Source: Micropterus salmoides (Eukaryota > Chordata > Actinopteri > Centrarchiformes > Centrarchidae). From it: 64,000 nucleotides of DNA. The stretch is taken from positions 17,227,671-17,291,670 of the forward strand of contig NW_024041262.1 in the NCBI RefSeq assembly GCF_014851395.1. Reading direction: 5' to 3'. Both the position numbers and the translations under genes were made by a program. The first letter of the stretch is position 1, and every line of letters begins with the position of its first letter. The notes under the pieces are model-generated. The model saw only the letters and a list, made by a program, of their open reading frames with translations. It was not told where the DNA came from and did not search any database. Of the stretch, positions 12,680 through 27,455 are shown piece after piece.

Positions 12680-15480
12680 AAATCCCAATTTCAAACCATT
12701 TATCTTGCAAATATATCTTGAGACAGTGCACAGAACATGAAATCCACACTGACTTCTGACGGGTTGAATTGTAAAATCCAGCCGTTTAATTACTCACTTC
12801 ATTTTTTGTGGCATGTATTGGAGGTGTGTTATCCACAGTGGCCCACATATTGATTTATTAGACCTTCTGAAAGAGCTTTGCTTTTCTCCTTTGAGAGAAA
12901 CAACACATGTAGAACATTAACTGAATTGACGTTAAATAATTTAGTATCAACCTATACTGTATGTGCAGTCATTCAAGTGAAGGCTGAACTACAGTACAGA
13001 AATAAAACACCATTATTAGCTGTTCCATGTTTCTTTCCTCTGGTTTGTTGTTCTATACTTCTGCTACTCTCAGCTTTAGATCTCTTTAGGAAATATTGCA
13101 GCCATCCAGAATATTCAGCTATACCTGAGTTTTTATTATTCTTTTACTTTAAAAAACATTTGCAAAAATGTATGAGAGTGAAGGGAGTAGGTGGGTTGCG
13201 GATGACTAGCATGAAGAACAAAGCCAAATCATGACAAAACTGCAAAACTTTTCCTTTCACAAGCAGTATCATTCTACCTGTAAACAAATCAGCAGATTGT
13301 TTCACTTCTGACAGGTGGAAATGAGGGGGAATCATTTTATCATCAAACTGAAAGAAAACTGAATGCAACAAAAATACTGTCGAATGATGCCTTTGGCAGG
13401 TGGAACTGCTCCCCTGCCAAACTGTCACCATTTAGGCCCCGATAACGCAGGTAATTGCATTTCCAGAAGAGCAGGAGCAGATGAAACATGCTGTGGACAG
13501 ATACTGCTGGCACACTGGCCCCTTCTGTTGGAAAATTTCATTTTTCCACAAGGAAGCCATGAATGCTAAGGCTGAATCCAAATCCGTTTTTCCGCACTTT
13601 ATCAGTGTGTGGCCCACCAAGTGGGGAGATGGAGGTAATTCATTCAGCTGAGACTCACCACCCTAATCCAATTTCCAGCCTCCCCCAGCAAGAGATAATT
13701 ACAAGTATTAAAGCTGTTAGGACAGGGGGGAAAGGGCCCTCTCTCTGAAACTCTGCTGCAGGCCCTGGAAATATCGACTGAACGGGGGGATTTCTGCTGG
13801 GAGAACTCAAGCTAAGGTATTGTTCAAAACTAAGAAAGTGTGTTAACTAATGAGGCAAAGGGAATCTCAAGGTATAAAAGGACACCCATAGCCACATGTC
13901 ATTACAGACCCCAGGACTTTTTTTTCTCTTTTGCCTCGTGCATCACTTAAGCCTGCACGAACAATTGGTCATTTCATGTGTAAAGACAAGTCGGGGTTTC
14001 TGCACAATCAGTATGCATTTAATAGTCCTTGGAATGTCCCATTGCTTTTAACTGCATATGAACTTCAGGATCAGATATACAGGACGTCACTATCACTCCA
14101 GCCTTTTCAGAAATACTCAAGATGAGACACCTAACTAGTTACTTAAATGCCAACAATGCTTCTAGAACTACCAAAACAGTACACATAGCCCTGTAGTTTA
14201 TCATAACATCCTCTCTCACTTTTCACTTTGTCCTTGCCTCAGCCACCTACACCCCAACCAGTGGTAAACTATACCCTTTCATGTCTTTGAAGACACAATG
14301 GAGGACAGAGGTTGGAGCAGCACAGAGAGCTTCTTTTTTTCTCCACTGCTTAAACTTTGACTCCTCAAGGAGCGGAAACTGCAAAAAGCTCTAATTAACG
14401 GAAGCCGAGACGCTCCTGCGCTCTCCCCTTCAGCGCTCCACAATAGACAAACCTATGAAGCAGAACCAGGAATGGAATATTGAAGGAATGAATGGAAATG
14501 CACCCAAATAAGAGAACCGACATCACCCCTGTCCACTCTTAGTCCCTGCTCTTTATTGTGTATCTTTGTTGAAGAGGGTCTGCCACAGGAGTCCCATTCT
14601 CTATCAATTACTGAAGATCAAAGAGGCACAGAGAAGAGGCATGCTGACATAAAGAAATGTGTTGTTTTTATATCATCAGAGACTACTTTTTTATGAAAAA
14701 CTCTTCAGTCACACACAAGAAAGAAGTGTTTAATTCCAAATAGTGCATTTTCTAAAGGCTATAGCCAATGCTGCACAATCTTTTAAATGTTTAATTTGTT
14801 AATATCAAAACACACAGTGATAAAAACATAGGCTACATGTGCAAGATTTTATTAATTCAATTCAATATTTATCAATTCAATCATTCATTCAGTTAGTACA
14901 CACCATCGCAATCTGTCTTTTTTGAGATATCCCAGTAAATAAGTCACTAACATAATTAACAAAAACAAACAAAGAGGCACTGTAAAACACACTCTCTTTA
15001 AGGTTTTGAAACATTTGTCACTGACTCAAGTATTTATTGTTTACACTTTGGCAAAAAAAGACATAAAACTATGGATAAAAGTAGGAGATGATTTCTTCGA
15101 TTAAAACCAGGTCAGAGCAAAATTACAGCATTTTGGAAAAAAAACCATTGTATTCCTATCATCTATTTTAATGGAACCTGTTTTGAGCTTATTCCTTGAA
15201 TTACCACAACATTCAAACCGGGATAACTGACTCATCTTGGAGCCTTAACACACCTAAATAGTAATGGGAAAGGACCAGTTTGAGTCTCATTAATTGGATT
15301 AGAACCTCTCTAAAATGGCTGGTATGAATATGCATGGAGCGGCGGGAAGTCTCTAAAATGTGAGTTAAAGAAAACAGTGTTGATTCCGAGTAGTTACACT
15401 CACTTACGCTGTTATACCTAAATATAGAAAAGTGTTGTTCATTAAATTTACAAAGAAAAGTCTCTTGTAATATACCTGAA
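12680..15480. other. Non-coding DNA, possible conserved non-coding block at 13360-13800
   Basis: 13360-13800 stands out for balanced composition, lack of repeats and homeodomain/octamer-like words (GTAATTGCAT at 13451, TAATTACAAG at 13696). These are features of developmental enhancers, but nothing proves function. The remainder is AT-rich with no exon support. Confidence 0.3.
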
Positions 15481-15489
15481 AATATTCCT

Positions 15490-15670
15490 TAATAAGGCAA
15501 GTAAAGCTTATTTGTATAGCGCATACGCATAAGACGTATAAGATGTCAAATAAACACAAGGTAATCTAAAAAGGCATAAATAAGAGGGAGTTAACTAGGA
15601 GATCAAAATAAGCAAAAATAGAATTTAAAAAATAGAAACATTACAGTACAGTACAAGATATGAATAAAAC
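15490..15670 (-). repeat. Possible LINE/SINE 3' remnant
   Basis: AAGCTTATTTGTATAGCGCAT at 15507-15527 reads on the minus strand as the 'tatacaaataagctt' type tail common to fish L2 3' ends, followed by degenerate A-rich DNA. It is too decayed to classify. Confidence 0.3.
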
Positions 15671-17010
15671 AGAAAGTCTTAAGCTTTAACCCAAGTAAGT
15701 CAGGAAGTCAATACACTGTACTTGAGATAAATGGCTGCATATTCTAGTATCCACTATCTTACAGTAAACAGTGTTTGCCATTTGATTAAATTGGGCATTG
15801 CTAATTATCCCACTCTTTTAAAGTAAACATAAAGAGGGTCTAATAGTGTTATATACTGTATATTGTTGCTAAAGGGGCAGGAATAGCTGCACTGCTCATG
15901 TTATTTGAAATAGTGACATTCCTATTCTTTACCAAGAATGTTTACTATTGTTTGCAAGCTTTATTTCCTTGAAATATTACATATCCTTGTTGCAGAGGGA
16001 AACTGCACCGAGTCTTGTGTGAAGTTTTTAATATGTCACAGGCATAGTGCTGTTTGGAATTGCAGTGTATTTTACTCAGCCCCCAATAATCTATTCTGTT
16101 CAGCCAGGCGCACACATTGACAAATGTTTCCAGCATTAGGTATTTACCTAGTGGAATGTAATGGATGTAAAGAGTTTGAAAATGCCTGGCGCACTAACAG
16201 CATGGGCAGTAGCAAGACTATCTAGACTGAGGAGAAAATACACTATTCAAATCAGAATCAATGGTTCTGAAGGATGGTTTGTGTGGGTGTGTGTCTCCAT
16301 GGTCATGTGCATGCATGCATGTGTTTGTGTTTAGCTCTCTCTATATATATGTGTGCATATCTGTTTGTGCTCTAAAGCACTGACTGTAAACTTACCATAA
16401 GTCACTCTAGACACAGTAATGGTTTCAAAATCCATGCAGTGGAAATGTAAATATTTTTCCTAACAAAAAGACAATGTGGTGGCATTAAGTGTCACAAAGT
16501 ATTGCTGTCGGAAAGAATAAATGTGTACTGCCACCCAAGAGTTTAGTGGTGAGAAGTTATAGAAAGAAAAAATTGCAGGCTGCAGGATTTTCAGGATGGG
16601 TAAAGGAGTTCATCCACCACTTGTGTCCACGGGGCTCAGTATCATTTACATTTTCAATACCAATGGTTAAATACAATGTCTTAGTTTCTGTAGTGAATAT
16701 AAACACATTTTTTCTTTTCTCTCAATACTTTTGTGTTGTAGCAGCTGCACAACCACATCTTCTAATTGCAATTTCAGTCAGTAAATACTGTATCTGATCA
16801 AAGAAAAATATCCAGAACTAAGAATTTGATACCAACTTTCAGCACTTTACAGTTTTTTTCTCCAGTTATCAATATCTGGTTCTATAGGCATATTTGGTCT
16901 CTAGATGAGAGATGAGAGTTTGTGCTGGGACAGAGGTCTGTTTTGGGACAGTTTGAAGGGGCTGATCCCCGGTTCAGCTTGGATTCTCTTCTCCTCATCT
17001 GTTGGCTGAT

Positions 17011-17041
<31 letters not shown>

Positions 17042-20000
17042 CCTCTGAAACTACTTTTCAGCCCTATAGAGGCCTGCAGCAGCCGTCTTATTCATTGCGT
17101 GCACTATGCGTCTTGTCAGACGTACAGGCAAGCAGGACACTTTCAGACAAAAAGGGGTAAGCTCATTTAAAGTACAAAGATTCTATAGGTCTAGTTGAAT
17201 TATTACTAACACTAATGTACTTATCCAAATTGGAGGGGTGTTATCAGCTTTTATGGAAAAATTGGATCAAATGTCTAATTACTGTACATGTAAAGTACTT
17301 TTCATTGAGTTTTAAGTCAACTTTGAAACTGTTTTAAGAATAATGTGATTGTAGACAGGAAAAACACATGCAGTTAGGTTGAAGAAAAGGCAGATCTGAA
17401 ACATCAAATGTCCCATATATCTTTTAGAAATGGGATTTATAATCCAGCCTACAACAGGAGGGCTGCTATGATGTGCAGTCAATATATGGGTGGCACTCCC
17501 CATAAAGGCCCCGGCCTTCTTTCTGTGTTTGATTTATTGTCACAGCAGCTCAGCTCAGATGGCCTCATGAAACCTTTGTCAGTCCACTAATGACACAGTT
17601 TTTGTTATTTGAATTATTTTTTTGTCTGTTTTATCCTTTTACCATCCTTTAAATGTTTTGCTCCATATTCCTCCTGCACCAAAAGAGTCACTGTTTCTCC
17701 TTCTATTTACAGCAATATAAACTGAGGATAGTAGTTTAAGAGGCAGAGCTTTGCATTCAAGGAAAGTGCATAAATAGCATATTTGCTTTTATTCTGCATT
17801 TTAGGATTATTCAAAGCACAAAGCACACTGTTCTGTTGAAGGAGGTCTTGGCTCTCTGACTAGAAAGGAAGTACAGAAGAATAGTGTTTTTTAATGTTAA
17901 TAAGAAATGACATCATTGAAACTGTACATGAAGTTCAGTGTACAGGATGAAACTGTTAATCGGATATACTGCTGGATTTAATTTAGCCCATCATTTTGAT
18001 ACGATGGAGAGTAATATTTTTATTTTAACAGTTATCCAATGATTATAGCTGGCTCATGTTGAAGAGTGTGGGTACTATACATCCTCCTTTTAGTTTTCAA
18101 CATTTGGTCTTTAAATGATGATGTTTCATTGCAGTAAAATATGTTTGTCCAGTCAAAAAAAAAAAAAGTCAAAAGTTGCTTAGCACTAATTTATATATAT
18201 TGTCAACATTGTGTAATATTTTTAATTCCTAGTGAAATTCCAGATCAATAGAAATGTTGTGTTATAACAGTTTCTTTGCAATTATTTATTTTCACTATTT
18301 ACTTAGTGATTTTTCACAGCATGAGATTCTTTATTTTTAGCGACAGAAATGTCCAGAAGTGGCTCCTGTATGAAACCGACCTTTGCCAAAATCCTCTTGT
18401 AATTTGAGCTTAATGTTGCCCCTGACGAAGTAAGTGCAAGTTAATGATTAAGCTATGAATCTATCAGACACTTGGTATGGGAAAGTTTTAGGGAGGATCA
18501 GCTTGGCCTGGCTCAACAATCATTAAAACGTGCTGACAGCGATGGGAGAACAAGTTCCCACTTTGATCCGAGGACAGACCAGAGCTCAGGCGAACGTCAT
18601 CCCCCCTGCTCTGCCTCTACTCACTCACTTTTATTAACTCTGAGGTTCAGACAACAACGCCTTCCACTCAAAATCTTCCAAATTCACACTTATAATACTC
18701 ATATTAAAAGAATTATGTCATATAAGGAGCATAATCCACCAAGAGTGCACTTAAGAGCTGTGCTGCTTTGTTTTGCTTCTTACACAAATGTGTTTGGGTC
18801 ACAGATTAGGAAAATATTTATTATTTTCCACTATATCTCTTAATTTGAATAATGTTAAGATGCTTTTATTTAGTATTTTAGTATTTGACATTTAACAGTC
18901 ACGCTCACTAATGTCTGTCTATGCAATGAACAGACAGGCAATTTGATCTCCTTTTATGTACTCATATATTTCAGGTTTGCATAAATAAATCAAACTGATT
19001 TATTAATGTGATTTTGAATATAAACATATAGGTCTGAATATTTGCATTAAACAATCTTTTGTCATTAGTTTCGATTACATCTGTTAGAAATATTTAAGTC
19101 TTTGTTTTTGACGTCTGACAAAGACAGACAGGCAGAATAATCTTTGCTTGTTTGTATGTAAGAGCAAACTTTGTTGTTTCTGTTAGGAGGATTTATCAGG
19201 AACCTGAATCGTGTCCTGACTTGAGCCTCGGCAGTAGGGGACAGTGGTGTAAGTCAGCTGGAAGCAGCCGCACCCGCTGTAGAAATTAAGGTCTTCTGCT
19301 GCCCCCCAGAGGAGATAGGGATGTGATCACAGGCAGTCCTGCCACCAGCAGCTCACATGACTCATTTGAGGAGAAACAGTTTGAATTTATATATGGATAT
19401 ATATATACACAGAATCATACTGATAAAACAGAGAGGACATTGTGTGCATTTATATGAATATCTCGTTCAAAACAATGTAAAACTAACTGCAAGTACTCAG
19501 TTACAGTTTTGTTCTGTCAAAATTGGTCATAATACATATTATTTCATTACACTGTGGTTGTTAAGGGTGTAGAGTTAGTATGCAGATTTTCTATTTACAT
19601 GCTTCAATATTTGAGTTTTTATTTCTCTTATGTTACAGTGAAAAATAATGCACATAACACAACAGCAGAACATTGATTGTGTTTTCTTGCGGCTGCTCTG
19701 AAGCTGATTTGCAGAAGAGAGTCAGAAAACAAATTGATATTTAAATGACAATTAGAACATCTGTGTAATACTATAAAAACAATCATGGCCTATATTACTG
19801 GGTAAATATTTACTCCAGCTGCAGAAAACATGGCCTTAACAGCAAACCATTTGTAAAGACGTCTTACTGAATCGCAGTGTGGAGCTTCAATTTACTGTAA
19901 AAAGATGAAAAGCTGAAGTGTATTAGGACGCAGAAAAGCTCATAACATCTGTTTCCTTTGTGTTACAGAGGATATCGCTTTGTAGCAAGCAATATGTGCC

Positions 20001-23000
20001 ACGAGTGACTGGTGGAATAATATTTGTGTTGCCCCCTCAAACAGACACACTGTCACAGAAGCACTTGTCTACATTTTGTAGTTGCTCGAGGAAAATAATT
20101 GCCTTATCTGCAACTGTCAAAATGATGAATGCCCTGGAGAGCACCGAGAATTGACTGATGGAATTGGGGGGAAATCTAATCCCTGATCTGAACACTTTGT
20201 ATAATACATTAACCCCTCTGGTACAATAGGCTGCACAAAAAACAGATTTGTATAGACTTGTAGAAATAAATTCAACAGAGGCTGAAAGATCGATAAACAT
20301 CAGGAGTGTTATGGCCTCGTCTGTACCAAGTCAAACAGAGTGTCAGGATACATTAAGTGTATTAAGACTATGCAGGAGTTAAGTTAAAAACAGGTGCAAA
20401 AAACTAGATAATATAAAAACATCTGCATTGTCTGTCACATATAAAACTATAATTGATATGGATAGAGTAATTAAGCAATTCATTAATCTAAAATTGTGCT
20501 GTTACAGCAATTAAAAAGCCCAGAACAACATAAATAGAATAAATAAAACTGAGAGTGAAGTAAAATAGAGTTGAACTGTAACATGTATTCACAGTTTCTG
20601 TATTTAAACAGTTTTTAATTTCATACTCACATGGGGTTGAGACATAAACAGAATCACTATCAAGATATTGATCTGTTTCATGTAGAATAAAGGGGAGTAT
20701 GAATAGTTTTGCTGACAGATTTATTATTTCTTACCATTCTTTGCAAGTAGCTTAGAAATGCACACTTCAAAAATAGATGTCGGGCTAGGCAATATCATTA
20801 AAATGAATATCCCAAAACAAAGAACTCTAAAGTAATAACAAAATATATTAATGTCATCACAATACATTTCCCATGAAAGCCAAGTAGTAGTTTGTGTGAA
20901 TTGTCACTAATAAGCAAAGCAAAACTTTACAAAGGAGCTTGAAAGCAATCTTTTTGTTTTTGTCGGAATATTTAAGCGACAATGGCAAAGACATAATGGT
21001 TAGGTTAAGAATTCAGTGCTATAAGTGAACACAGTGTGATATGCACAGGAGGAGGATGGGAAATTACCTACTCTTCCTCTATCGGTCCACAAAGCAGCAG
21101 AGTGGAAATCTCACCCAGATGTGAAGGGATATCTCTCCTGATTAAAATGATATTAACTTTTCATAACCTAATGCTCTAAAATGAAGTTTTCAAAAAACGA
21201 ATAGCCAGCACCTACCTGTGAACGCGTTCTCCCTCTTTTTTGTCACACTTGGGTGGAATACATTATCCCTAATATTAGGAGAGAACATACCTGTAACAGG
21301 TTAATGACCTCACACTTTCCACACCATTTCACTTAGCGGGCCATAGCCAGGAAAAGCTAAACGCTTCACTCCCACTTCACTAAATTATGAATTATCCTAA
21401 AGGTGTGGCGATTAAAGATTCAGCATTTTGCGGTTCGACCAATGGACACTCTCTTCGTTGAGCTCGGTTGGGATATCTTCAACCATTAGCTGAAAACTGT
21501 CTTGATATCCATTACAGAGATCATAAATATTGGAAGAGGAGAACAAATAATTCAGAAATTACCAATCAAAGTGTTCGCAACCTCGCAGAGAAAGTACTAT
21601 CTGTAGTATAAATAAAATCAACAGCACAATCTTCATCTGTATACATTAATGAATAAGTAAATGAATAAAGAATCATAGAGATGGATGGAATGTGATGGAG
21701 AATTAGTTGTCACAAAATGGTGGGAATCTTTTTATTTTGTAACCCAAGACTGATAAATTTTCAAACCACAATTATCAGCATTTTCTTAATGTATAACCTT
21801 GAGTTTGCACAAAACTAGCTGTAACCACCAACGCCTACAGTGGTCGTGGCATGTCAGACTTCTTCAGCTTTACCCGTTCCATAACAAGCGCTGACAGGTC
21901 ACATGGCACTAACTGTGATGTCTGAATAATCTGAATATATGCTAAATCATTGCAAAGCAGCCAGAGAGATCAGCAACGTGAAAGTGAAGTGTTTGCGCTT
22001 CCCCAAGGCTCAGTGACATCTGTTCTACATGTGTGCGGCAACAACATCCATGTTTCGCCAATTAATTGAGTTTGTATTAGGGTAAATATTTGACTTTGAA
22101 GCACTAAAGTGTTAATTGGGGTCCCTCTCTGCAAAGAAGAAAGCTTTGCAAAATTCTTATTTAATATCAATGACTTTTAACTTGAAACCGGAGTTAAGAT
22201 TTCAGAATGTCAATTTTCCTGCAGCCTTGAAGTCTTTATTGTTAAAAAAAAAAAAAGATTTGTCCTGAGCACAAATCAACAGAAAAAGACAGGCTGATGT
22301 CTCTCCTTAATTCTGTAAATTGGAGGGTTGTGAGTTCAATTACAGTCTGTTGGTTCAGCCTGAGGCCACCAGGGAGAGCTGTGCTTGTTGTCTCAGAGTC
22401 ACTGGAACTAACCACTCCAACAACCTCAGCCCTTCCCATAAGGAAAGTTATCACTAATTACTACTGCATGGCATTGTTGACCTAAAAGCACAGTAAAAGA
22501 GGTATTTTTTTTTTTTTCAAATGAGGTTGTGGGTTTCATTGGGAGGAGAGGATACAGATTTTCGTATTTCTTTTTCTTCCTGAAAATATGATTCCTGATT
22601 TTCACAATTTGAGACTTTTTTTAACTAGGCAAAGGAATTATGTATATGAAACCTCTGCAGGATGTAAGGGTCTGTTGCCTCTACTGGCCATTAACTTGGG
22701 ATTAGTGCTGGTGGGGCACACATCCCTTTGAAGAGGTAATTCCTCACACTTCCTTGCTATAGAAAATCAGGAAGCAATCATAGAAGAAACCATGCAGATG
22801 GTCCAGACAGGGAAGCCCGTGCCCATTTTTTTCTTCAGTCACAATTAAGACTTGGAGTAGGCGCTGCCTTTGTGAAAACGTAGCACATCAGAAAATTCAA
22901 GGGGACATCAGAATTAGCAGGAAATTCTCCGAGCCTATCACCCAGTCATGCTTAAAACTGAAAGGAGGGAAAGGATAACAGTAAGATCAAATAGTTCTTT

Positions 23001-24890
23001 TTTAAACAGTGTTTACAAGCTTGTGGAGCCACTGTAACTCAGCACAGTCAACTCACAGTTCTCCATATATCTGTCAACCCAGCATATCCGAGCGTCAGCA
23101 AGGCTGTAAGACTATAAAAGTTGTTGGAGGGGACATCAACATGATGTCGCGTAGAGAGTCTCAGGAAATGTATGACTATATGTTGGGGAGAGTGATGACT
23201 ATACATGAATCATTGTACAGCTGCTGGGGGGGGGGGTTATCAGTGCTGTATGTTGTGGCACACTGACCTCTACAGGGACAGAAGGTTACTGATCTCCACT
23301 GGGAGTCTGAGGTTCTGCTGACTTTAACTTTTCCAACAGAGGAGAGTCATCTGTGTATTATATTACAATTTTACAAAATTCTTCACAGCAATTCCCATGT
23401 TAAAACACTTTTAGAAATGTTTTGTGTACCGTACAGCAGCAGGTTTTACATGTCTCTCTTTGGTTTCCTCCGGTGGTCTCTCTGGTAAATTGTTAGCATG
23501 TCATCCAAGTCAACCATACAGTGTTGTATATACCACTGGGGGTTTGTTCACTCTTTCAGAGCTGTTTCTGTATTTTTGTTCTCAAATCACTGATTTTGTA
23601 AAACCAGAGACCACTAGGTTTTACTTGTGAAGCTAAATTGAAGGTCGGAGATTGCACTTGTATTTAAAGTTTGCACGTAAACTGAGAGTTTGAGTTTGAA
23701 GCGCTGCATTTGTGCTGTGTGGCTCACACTGGTTGTTTACTCTGTTAAGTTTGACGTGCAAGTCACAACACAAACATATGAATTATCGCTTTTACGAGAT
23801 GTAATTCTGCCTTTACAGAGTTTGCTTGGGTTTCTCCCAGTGAGGAGTCTCTAAAGGCAGTCACATGGCCCATATTACATATGTGTTAACTTTGCTTTGA
23901 TCATGCCATTTAAATAATTTTAAGATTATGTCAAATCAAAGTAAAACATTGATATCAATCAACAGCTCATGAGTCTTTGTAGTTTCTGGTGGATTCTCAG
24001 GTGTGTGCTCACAAACTAAAACTAAAGTCACTCTGAAAGAAGTGTAGCCAAAACAACCCTTTACAAAACTCCAAAACAAGACAAAAACGTTAAAATGTTT
24101 ATACAGCAGAACATATTCAAAGTTTTATTAACTGTTTTATTTGAAAGCTCATGTGCATACAGCAAACCAGCACACATATTTTTTCTATGTCCATACTATA
24201 CATCTTATATTAGATATAATCTAGGTACTTTAATGTAATGTATGAATCCTACGGGATTTATTGCATTTATTACATACTATATAAATATACACACACACAC
24301 ACTACTATTTACAAGTGTCTTAATTATCACTAGAGACTGCATTCAAGTGAAATAGATCGAAAGTAAAATAAACGTTTTTTTTTTTTCATCATAATAAATA
24401 TAACACAGGTAAAGTTACCTTACAGATAAATGGATAACTTAGTGAGACAATATTTATGCCAAATTAAACAAAATGAATCCACACTTAAAGGGAGAATTGT
24501 TTTGGGTATTTTCAGTGATTTGGTAATAAGTTTCAACCTAACAAAATCTGTGCAGTTAATTCAAGAAGAACAATTGTTTATGATTGCATCTGTATTTGGG
24601 TATGGTTCAGTTTTTTTGTCAAAAGCATTTAACAACCATGAAAATAAACAAAAAACAAAATATACACACATGCTCTCAATATACACGCAGATATATTGTT
24701 GTTGTTTTTTAAATTGAGAATTATAAAAGAGTCCAAGGTAACTGCCTTATTACAGTATATCTATCCAACACTTCATTTCCCTGTTAATTAGAGAACATAC
24801 ACCATTTGTGGTCCGTTGGATCAGCACCTGTACACATGTGAAACCATAACAACAGTAAGTATTCTTAGGTCTACATTCACATGTTCTGTT
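15671..24890. other. Non-coding DNA with microsatellites, no gene recognised
   Basis: (CT)n lies at about 17017-17044, with mixed GT/TA repeats at 16260-16360 and 19375-19410. Short frames have no domain, splice or homology support. The block 17480-17600 and others are repeat-free and could be regulatory, but this is guesswork. Confidence 0.45.
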
Positions 24891-24904
24891 ATCTTTCTTT
24901 TAGC

Positions 24905-25120
24905 CAAACATCAACTATGTGACCCAGCTGGAAGGGGCCCCCGGAGCCACAGACACAGCTCCCTCCTCTCCAAGCTGCTGCCTTCAGATTATCAACCGCT
25001 GGGTTAAACGTCAGTCTGCCAGAGATTTGATTAGCAGCATCTGTGTGAGCAACTGGTCATTTACAAGCCATGTGAGAGGCCTGAGTCGCTTGTGGGTACT
25101 GACTGGCACTTGGGATTTTC
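24905..25120. other. Unexplained block with a splice-acceptor-like start
   Basis: TTTCTTTTAG at 24893-24902 precedes about 210 less AT-rich bases. The frame running through it stays open to a stop at about 25174, but its translation matches no family I recognise and there is no clear donor. It could be a stray exon or a conserved non-coding element. Confidence 0.2.
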
Positions 25121-26100
25121 TGTTATGCCATTTAACCACAAACTTCCAAATGTATTGTATGAATTGCATTAATTAATTAATGTCACAGCAAATTGTATTT
25201 TAATTTTAAACAAATAGAAGATTATTATTTGACAAATCTGACATGTGTGATCCTACTCTGTATAATGCATTTTAAACCATTCTTGATTATGTACAACCCA
25301 GATACAGGTGACTAAGTCAGTGTTTTTACCTCCACAGATTAACTGTACCACATTCCCAAATGCTAAATACAAGAAATTAGGTGTCATCATCTTTAAAGTT
25401 TAGCCCTTGCCCTTGGAAAAGTAAAGAGAGGTGTGTGCCCCCCCCCTCGAAGGGGCCTCCTTCCCACACAAACTGACAAAGGTGGTGACAAGGTGGTTGA
25501 AAGAGGGTAAGGAGGAGTAGGGGCAACTATAGCTCTGGTGGTAGAGTGAGTTAGCCATTAATTGGGTTGGTGGTTTGATCACTTGTTCCTTCTGTCCACA
25601 CGTCCTTGAGAAAAAAATGTAACCACAAATCAATCCAGATAAGTATTTAAAATATAAGTGGCTTAAGATAAAAAAACAAATTAATGTAGTGTGAAATGTA
25701 CAACAATTCGATCAGGCTGTGCTGAAATAAATATATATGATGATAAAAGGCAGATGTAATTTTAAGATAAATTATTCTCTCTTTTGTGGAACCCCAAAAG
25801 AACCCATAACTCGGCAGGTCTTGAATCAAAAATCTTAATATTTTCTGCTCAGAGGAAATAACTACACCATAAAAACCATACTTTATCAGTCAGAAAGAAG
25901 AAGAGAAGCGCTTTCAGGTCAATCAGCTGGTGCGCATCTGTCATCAGGCATAAATGAAAGGTCTTGGCCTTACCACCTGTTCTGCATATTCCAGTGCCAT
26001 GTAGATGTTTGTGTAGTTACAGGGGATGTTCCTCTGAGGCCAGTGGTGTTTGTCCTGTGCGGTATGTGCGGCACCCATCCAGTTTGCCCTGCTTGAGGAG

Positions 26101-26185
26101 TAATAATAACAATAATAAAAAGTTGTCTCTGCTCTTTGTCTAAAAGTATGCACACCTGAATCTGTCCTCGCCAGGACATGCAGGT
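26101..26185. repeat. Dispersed repeat, copy 1
   Basis: CTCTTTGTCTAAAAGTATGC, ACACCTGAATCTG and GCCAGGACATG recur at 27404-27455 as GTTCTTTGTCCAAAAATATGC, ACACTTGAATCTG and GCCAGGACATG, both preceded by TAATAAT. The two lie in the same orientation about 1.27 kb apart. Confidence 0.7.
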
Positions 26186-27379
26186 GCATAGCGACAAAAA
26201 GAAAGCTTTTTTTAGGAGAGGAGATGCAATGAAGTTGTGGAAAAAGAGTTTAAAGTGTTCAGGCTGGCTGGCAAACTCTATACAGATAGAAATATTGTAC
26301 TTCTTTTATTTTATGCCTTTTTAGGTGGATTGTTTAACCATATACATCACTACCACAGAACCCACATAGTAATACCTAAAGAATGTAAAGAACATACTGC
26401 ACTGGAGGGGTGTGACGAGACACTTCCCTCAGGAGACAAGACGGAACACGATGTTGGCATCACGAGATCGAGACGATAAGAGATTTTAATACTATTTTTA
26501 AGAAATCTTCAATGCTGAATTATATGAAACATTTCGGTATTAAACACTTTCCTGTATTCTGTTAAAATAAATTCTACACCAATATATGGTGGAAATGTGT
26601 TTCTTTATCTTTCTCTCCTGTAGATCCTTTTCTAATGTAATATCATCCCTGCTGAGTCAGCACACATGCAGCAATGATTATACCTCTTTAAATGTCCATG
26701 TGGCACCTTTTCACCTGAATGATAAATTAATTAATTTTAGTTATAAACTCCTGGACTTTAATAGCTCCTGTGTTTCAGCAGGCTTTTTGCTCATGTTCAA
26801 ATCTTTCTGCATGTTCAGAATCTCACCCACATATCTGTGTTCTCTGACATGTCGAGAAAAAAGACGTAATATTATGAGACTAACATCATTTAATAAGAAT
26901 ACATAATCATTTTTAAGTCTACCATGTCCTATACTCTGTGCATAAGTTATTGCTCAGCTGGTGGACTGTCTGATAGACACAAAAAATCGTTTGGGACTGT
27001 TAGAATGTCTGACAAGGAGGTGGAATATGAAACTAACTGAAACACTAGACTACTGATCAGACAGAAATCTCAACACAAATCCACACAAATGTTAACTTTA
27101 GCGCCTTCAATAAAGTGCAGCTCACAGTCCCAAACAGAGCAAGGTTGCGCATCAGAAATTTACATTGCAAACTGTACCAGCTAAGGTACCACTTGGTCAC
27201 AACTGTCTGAGAGGGACAGCGCAAGAGAGGGTTCACTTGAGTACTATCATGGCGTACGCCATTGTCGCATCAGCTGGGCGGAGTTCATTCACTCCGCGGG
27301 TCAACGGAAATGAATGAGAGCATGTGAGAAATGTAAATTGCGTGACTCTCACACGAGAGTTAAGATCTTGTCACAATCG

Positions 27380-27455
27380 CTTATAATAATACAAGTCTTC
27401 CGTGTTCTTTGTCCAAAAATATGCACACTTGAATCTGCCCTTGCCAGGACATGTG
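27380..27455. repeat. Dispersed repeat, copy 2
   Basis: Diverged second copy of the repeat at 26101-26185, same orientation. The flanking AATTGCGTGA motif itself occurs twice (about 27334 and 27484). Confidence 0.7.
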
